Translations under genes and position numbers: made by a program
In this document: positions 31,420-34,584 of the stretch, one piece after another
Position numbering within the stretch: position 1 is the stretch's first letter
Layout: each line of letters begins with the position of its first letter
The notes under the pieces: model-generated
Databases searched by the model: none
What the model saw: only the letters and a program-made list of their open reading frames with translations
What the model was told of the DNA's origin: nothing
Assembly: GCA_009782955.1 (NCBI GenBank)
Contig: WRIB01000031.1
Location: forward strand, 1 to 34,584
Source of the DNA: Treponema sp.
GTDB taxonomy: Bacteria > Spirochaetota > Spirochaetia > Treponematales > Breznakiellaceae
Direction: 5' to 3'
DNA: 34,584 nucleotides

Positions 31420-32214
31420 TTAAGACAACATATCTTTTAATACATCATCCATGGTAAAGACTCCCTGCCGCTCTTCCCCGCTTCCCGAACCGGCAAGCCA
31501 TTCTGCAGCAACCACAGTGCCGGAAGCAAATCCCTCCCGGCTCCGTGCCGTGTGGGTGATTTCTATAGTGTCTGCAGGTGAATCAAAAAAAAGTGAATGC
31601 CTGCCCGGTATCGATCCGTAACGCTGGCTGGCAAAGTGAACCGTGTCTTCGCTCAGTTTTTCTCCAACCGGTTCGCCCCATAGCACTTTATTTTTTCGTC
31701 TCATCACCGCAAGTATTTGTTCCATAAGTGTCCTGGCCGTTCCCGAAGGACTGTCTGCTTTTTTCCGGTGATGTGTTTCCACACCGCCTACATCGTATTC
31801 GGCAAAGGGATCTACCATAGCAGCGGCATAACTTGCGATACGGTAAAAGAGGTTTACTCCCAAAGAAAAATTCGACGACCAGAGCAGTGCTGTCCCGGCC
31901 TTTTTTACGGCAGCAGAAACCTCCTGCAATTCCTCATTCCAGCCGGTGGTACCGCAAACTACATTTTTTCCCAGGGCGGCGACAGCTTTAATATTGTCAG
32001 GCGCTGTTTTTGGCACAGTATATTCAATAAACAAATCGGGGTTGCCGGCGTCATCGGCTGTCGGAGGAAATGACCGCAACAAAACTGCTCCGCTTAGAGG
32101 CTGTACATCGGGAGCAAAAGGATCGATTACAAGTGTAATTTTATGACCCCGGCTCAGAACAGCGGTTTCTACCATTTTTCCCATTTTTCCGTAACCTATT
32201 AAAGCTATATTCAT
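31420..32214 (-). CDS. dapB: 4-hydroxy-tetrahydrodipicolinate reductase
   Basis: A 264-residue NAD(P)H-dependent reductase. It has the Rossmann start IALIGYGKMGKMVE, EYTVP, GTTGW and SSNFSLGVNLFY, then the substrate/catalytic segment ETHHRKKADSPSGTA (HH and Lys). Its ATG overlaps the lysC stop by 4 bases, showing translational coupling. It makes tetrahydrodipicolinate for DapL. Length and motifs are normal. Confidence 0.97.
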   Translation of the reverse strand: MNIALIGYGKMGKMVETAVLSRGHKITLVIDPFAPDVQPLSGAVLLRSFPPTADDAGNPDLFIEYTVPKTAPDNIKAVAALGKNVVCGTTGWNEELQEVSAAVKKAGTALLWSSNFSLGVNLFYRIASYAAAMVDPFAEYDVGGVETHHRKKADSPSGTARTLMEQILAVMRRKNKVLWGEPVGEKLSEDTVHFASQRYGSIPGRHSLFFDSPADTIEITHTARSREGFASGTVVAAEWLAGSGSGEERQGVFTMDDVLKDMLS

Positions 32215-33590
32215 TTTGCTTTCCTTGTCCTGGTTGCCGCCGGCTTTTTTGATGTTTCAACAGAAAAGAAAAATCTGTGAAGTTCCTGCACGATTGAATC
32301 CGCTTCGCTGTCATTAACAATAAAAGAGATGTTTACTTTGCTTGCCCCCTGAGAAATCATTTGAACCTGAAACCCAAGTTTACGGCAAATGCCAAAAGCT
32401 TCATGAAGTATTTCCGAAGAACGGCGTATATCACCTATGACTGTAACAATGGCTTTACCGGTTTTTACCTCCACTCCCGCGTACTCGGAAAGTTCCCGGC
32501 ATACTATGGAAAGATCCTTGTCTGCATCCAGGGTAAGAGAAACGGATACTTCGCTCGTTGCGATCATGTCGATGGAGATACCCGCTTTTGCAAATTCCGC
32601 AAAAACCTTTGCCAAAAAGCCGCTCTGTCCGAGCATACGGGTGGAAACAATATCCACAAGCGTTACATTTTTTTTGCTGGTAATTGCACGAATCAGCGAT
32701 GCATTCTTAACAGGTCCCGGCTCTATCCTTGTACCGGGAGCTGCGGGATTAAAGGTATTTTTAACCAGTACGGGGATTCCTGTTTGAATACATGGCTGCA
32801 TGGCACGGGGGTGAAGCACCTGGGAGCCAAAGTAAGCCAGCTCTGCAGCTTCATCATAACTAACCAATTCCACAGGCTTTGCTTCTTTTACCAGCCGTGG
32901 ATCTGCACTAAGGATGCCGTCCACATCTTTCCAAACCTGGACTTCGCCTGCTTTGCATGCAGTGGCGATTATAGTGGCGGAAAGATCGGATCCTCCCCTT
33001 CCCAATGTGGTAATATTGCCATTTTCATCTTTGGCAATAAAGCCGGTAACTACCGGCAGCGTCCCTTCGGCGGTAAGTATGCGCATAGCTGATGCAATGC
33101 GTACATAGCTTTCTTTGCGGAGTTCCGCCTGACCAAAGGATGAATCGGAAAGAAAACCCGCATCCCAGGCATCCAAAGCCCGGGCTTTAATCTTTTTACT
33201 GCAAAAATAGGCGGCGGCAATGCGAACCGAAATCCTCTCTCCAAAAGATACAAGGCAATCTTTGGTTCTGCCAGTCAATTCTCTGGTTAAAGAAATACCT
33301 GTTAGCAGACTCCCCAGATCCCAGAAAAGATTTTTAATCTCTTTCTGGAGGACATTTCCCAAAGCCAGTTCGTTAATTGTTTTCAGGTGGAGTTCTTCTA
33401 TCGCTTCTATAGAAACAACACCCTTTTTTAATGCATTGTTGGCGGATTCCAGCAGCAGATCCGTCGTATCCCCCATTGCAGAAAGAACAAGTATGGGCTT
33501 TTGTTTAATACGGCTCCTGACGATTTCCGCCATATTGACTATGCGTTCGGCATTGGCCACAGAACTGCCGCCGAATTTCATTACTATCAT
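32211..33590 (-). CDS. lysC: aspartate kinase
   Basis: A 459-residue aspartokinase that commits aspartate to lysine/diaminopimelate. The kinase domain (1-300) starts VMKFGGSSVANAERI and contains GFIAKDENGNITTLGRGGSD, VWKDVDGILSADPRLV and the AELAYFGSQVLHP helix. The C-terminus carries two ACT-type regulatory units (VTLVDIVSTRMLG and GIVTVIGDI-like AIVTVIGDIRRS), so feedback by lysine is expected. It is a monofunctional enzyme with no homoserine dehydrogenase part. ATG 33590 has no ribosome site; a strong promoter ends 7 bases upstream, implying a leaderless message. It heads the operon with dapB, dapA and perhaps the CDF gene. Confidence 0.97.
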   Translation of the reverse strand: MIVMKFGGSSVANAERIVNMAEIVRSRIKQKPILVLSAMGDTTDLLLESANNALKKGVVSIEAIEELHLKTINELALGNVLQKEIKNLFWDLGSLLTGISLTRELTGRTKDCLVSFGERISVRIAAAYFCSKKIKARALDAWDAGFLSDSSFGQAELRKESYVRIASAMRILTAEGTLPVVTGFIAKDENGNITTLGRGGSDLSATIIATACKAGEVQVWKDVDGILSADPRLVKEAKPVELVSYDEAAELAYFGSQVLHPRAMQPCIQTGIPVLVKNTFNPAAPGTRIEPGPVKNASLIRAITSKKNVTLVDIVSTRMLGQSGFLAKVFAEFAKAGISIDMIATSEVSVSLTLDADKDLSIVCRELSEYAGVEVKTGKAIVTVIGDIRRSSEILHEAFGICRKLGFQVQMISQGASKVNISFIVNDSEADSIVQELHRFFFSVETSKKPAATRTRKAK

Positions 33591-33597
33591 ATTTTAA

Positions 33598-33626
33598 ATT
33601 TTAACAGAATGTTCAATATTTCTCAA
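33598..33626 (-). promoter_or_regulatory. promoter directly abutting lysC
   Basis: On the minus strand, TTGAGA (33621-33626, 5 of 6) and TAAAAT (33598-33603, 5 of 6) are separated by 17 bp. Only seven bases (TTAAAAT) separate the -10 from the ATG, so the start site should lie at or next to the A of the start codon. Confidence 0.7.
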
Positions 33627-33627
33627 T

Positions 33628-33655
33628 TGTCAGTTGTTTCAGTGTCAGTTGTTTC
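33628..33655 (-). repeat. tandem 13-base duplication across a stop codon
   Basis: TGTCAGTTGTTTC occurs at 33628-33640 and 33643-33655, a 15-bp period. The second copy contains the end of the BspA-type gene (RNN and TGA), and the first repeats the NN-stop codons in the same frame downstream. It is a recent small duplication with no evident function. Confidence 0.7.
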
Positions 33656-34478
33656 GGGCCCACGCACCGTCGGCATAAACATAGGTACCGCTTTGCCTTC
33701 CCTGGGAAATAAAGTAGGTATCAAAGCTGTCGTCTGTAGAAAAAAGGAGGTTCTGGTGAGTATCGTAGTAATTTATTCTTTTGGCAAAGCTGTTATTCTT
33801 TGGTTTATTGTTAAAAACCCGCTGCCCAAGTTCTTCCAGGGCGCCGGGAATGGTAATATTATTAAGATCGTTATTAAAAAAAGCGCCGTCTCCAATCTTT
33901 GACACTCCGGCGCCGATGGACAGGATCGTGATCTGGTTCCCGGCAAAAGCACCCTCCCCTATATCTGTTACTGCAGAAGGTATAGTAATCCCCGATAACT
34001 GGTTTCCAAAAAAAGCATAGTCTTCAATTACAGTTATCGATTCGGGAAGTTCAATCGAACGGAGTTTGTTTATCAGAAAGCAGCCCCGCGGTATTGCGGT
34101 AAGGCCGCTGCCTATGGTAACTTTAGTCAATTTATTGTAGGCAAATGCCCCAAACCCCAGAGAAGTGATATTGTCACTTAACACCAGTTCCGTCAGTTCG
34201 TTTTCAGTAAAAGCTCCCTTGCCGATTATCGTAACACTGTCCGGAATGGTAACGCTGGTCAATTCCCGCTTGGCAAAAGCATAATCCCCGATTGCCGTAA
34301 CAGGCATACCGTTAATCTCCGCGGGAATTACCACTTCTTTGACATAACCCTTGCATTTGACGATGGTCAGATTTCCGTTGTTTTCTTCCACGGTAATGGA
34401 AAGCCCTGACGACGACTGGGAAAATACTCCGATGATAAAGAGTGCAAAAAAAACCATAAAAATGAAAAAACGCTTCAT
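33645..34478 (-). CDS. secreted BspA-type leucine-rich repeat protein
   Basis: A 277-residue exported protein. Residues 1-20 are a signal peptide (MKRFFIFMVFFALFIIGVFS). Residues about 45-215 hold seven LRR_5/BspA units of 22-23 residues with the pattern V-x-x-I-G-x-x-A-F-x-x-N-x-L-x-x-V-x-I-P. Next comes a linker (NNKPKNNSFAKRINYY), and the end is GRQSGTYVYADGAW, the same GR-x-x-GTY-x5-W motif found in the 13 kb protein. There is no barrel, so it is either free in the periplasm or shed or displayed by another route. BspA proteins often bind host or other bacterial surfaces. ATG 34478 has no Shine-Dalgarno; its promoter is almost adjacent. Confidence 0.9.
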   Translation of the reverse strand: MKRFFIFMVFFALFIIGVFSQSSSGLSITVEENNGNLTIVKCKGYVKEVVIPAEINGMPVTAIGDYAFAKRELTSVTIPDSVTIIGKGAFTENELTELVLSDNITSLGFGAFAYNKLTKVTIGSGLTAIPRGCFLINKLRSIELPESITVIEDYAFFGNQLSGITIPSAVTDIGEGAFAGNQITILSIGAGVSKIGDGAFFNNDLNNITIPGALEELGQRVFNNKPKNNSFAKRINYYDTHQNLLFSTDDSFDTYFISQGRQSGTYVYADGAWARNN

Positions 34479-34489
34479 ATTATAGTATA

Positions 34490-34518
34490 ATTATCGCAGA
34501 ATTGTTCTGATTGGTAAA
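34490..34518 (-). promoter_or_regulatory. candidate promoter of BspA-type gene
   Basis: On the minus strand, GATAAT (34490-34495), with TG one base upstream (extended -10), lies 17 bp from TTTACC (34513-34518, 4 of 6). Eleven bases separate the -10 from the ATG, so the leader would be about 4-5 nt. The remainder to 34584 is AT-rich without a visible gene. Confidence 0.5.
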
Positions 34519-34584
34519 GTGATTTATTAAAGCAAAGGGTGTATATTTTTGTATACATATCTTGTGTAAACGATTTAATTAAAT

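Noticed and set aside
32361-33092. 243-codon plus-strand frame opposite lysC
   Set aside because: Antisense shadow of aspartokinase; Cys/Phe-rich translation without family features.
1-34584. CRISPR arrays, tRNA/rRNA genes, insertion sequences
   Set aside because: No regular spaced repeats, cloverleaf sequences, rRNA segments or transposase-like proteins were seen on either strand.

Overview
This window looks like chromosomal DNA of a treponeme-like spirochaete, at genus level only. The pointers are two secreted BspA-type leucine-rich-repeat proteins (one continuing into a barrel-like outer-membrane domain), lipoproteins with spirochaete-style lipoboxes, a membrane-anchored TPR protein joined to a nuclease-like domain, and a mosaic of small accessory genes (toxin-antitoxin modules, ROK regulators). 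The assignment is inferred from gene content; no rRNA or tRNA gene is present to confirm it.

Layout. 1-2.0 kb (+): the end of a ROK sugar-kinase gene and a URO-D/MtaA-type protein, closed by a 15-bp-stem hairpin. 2.0-5.5 kb (-): a RelE/HigB-like toxin and XRE antitoxin, with polA starting 3 bases after the antitoxin stop. 5.7-6.9 kb (-): a membrane protein and a metallo-beta-lactamase-fold lipoprotein. 6.9-7.46 kb: no intact gene, but an eroded Phd/RelE pair and a cluster of palindromes and repeats. 7.5-10 kb (-): a 60-residue Cys protein, an aldo/keto reductase with ferredoxin tail, and dapL. 10.1-13 kb (+): a tight three-gene operon of a TPR/degenerate Mrr-like protein, a metallophosphoesterase and a ParB-like protein. 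13-14.6 kb (-): a BspA/barrel protein and a GNAT acetyltransferase. 14.6-16.4 kb (+): pyridoxal kinase and an M28-like peptidase.

16.5-27.5 kb (-) is the most distinctive block: ten genes for import and breakdown of what looks like an amino-sugar glycoside. They encode an amidohydrolase, a PIG-L-fold protein, a ROK repressor, a NagB-like deaminase, a PfkB kinase, a substrate-binding lipoprotein, an ABC ATPase, two permeases and a GH4 glycosidase. Two promoters, one before the amidohydrolase and one before the binding protein, carry nearly the same TTGACA box and a shared TTAATTA-type operator, so the block is probably two co-regulated transcription units controlled by its own ROK repressor. 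Several members have altered active-site motifs (PIG-L metal ligands, ROK zinc site, GH4 CH motif), which suggests an unusual substrate.

27.7-34.5 kb (-): a Gx-transporter-like membrane protein with an EcfT-like C-terminal half, a NusG-domain-II protein, an Nfu-type Fe-S scaffold, a cation-diffusion-facilitator, then dapA, dapB and lysC, and another BspA-type protein. With dapL this gives most of a diaminopimelate/lysine route using the aminotransferase variant. Three genes here (toxin, lysC, the last BspA gene) have good promoters so close to the ATG that their mRNAs should be leaderless or nearly so.
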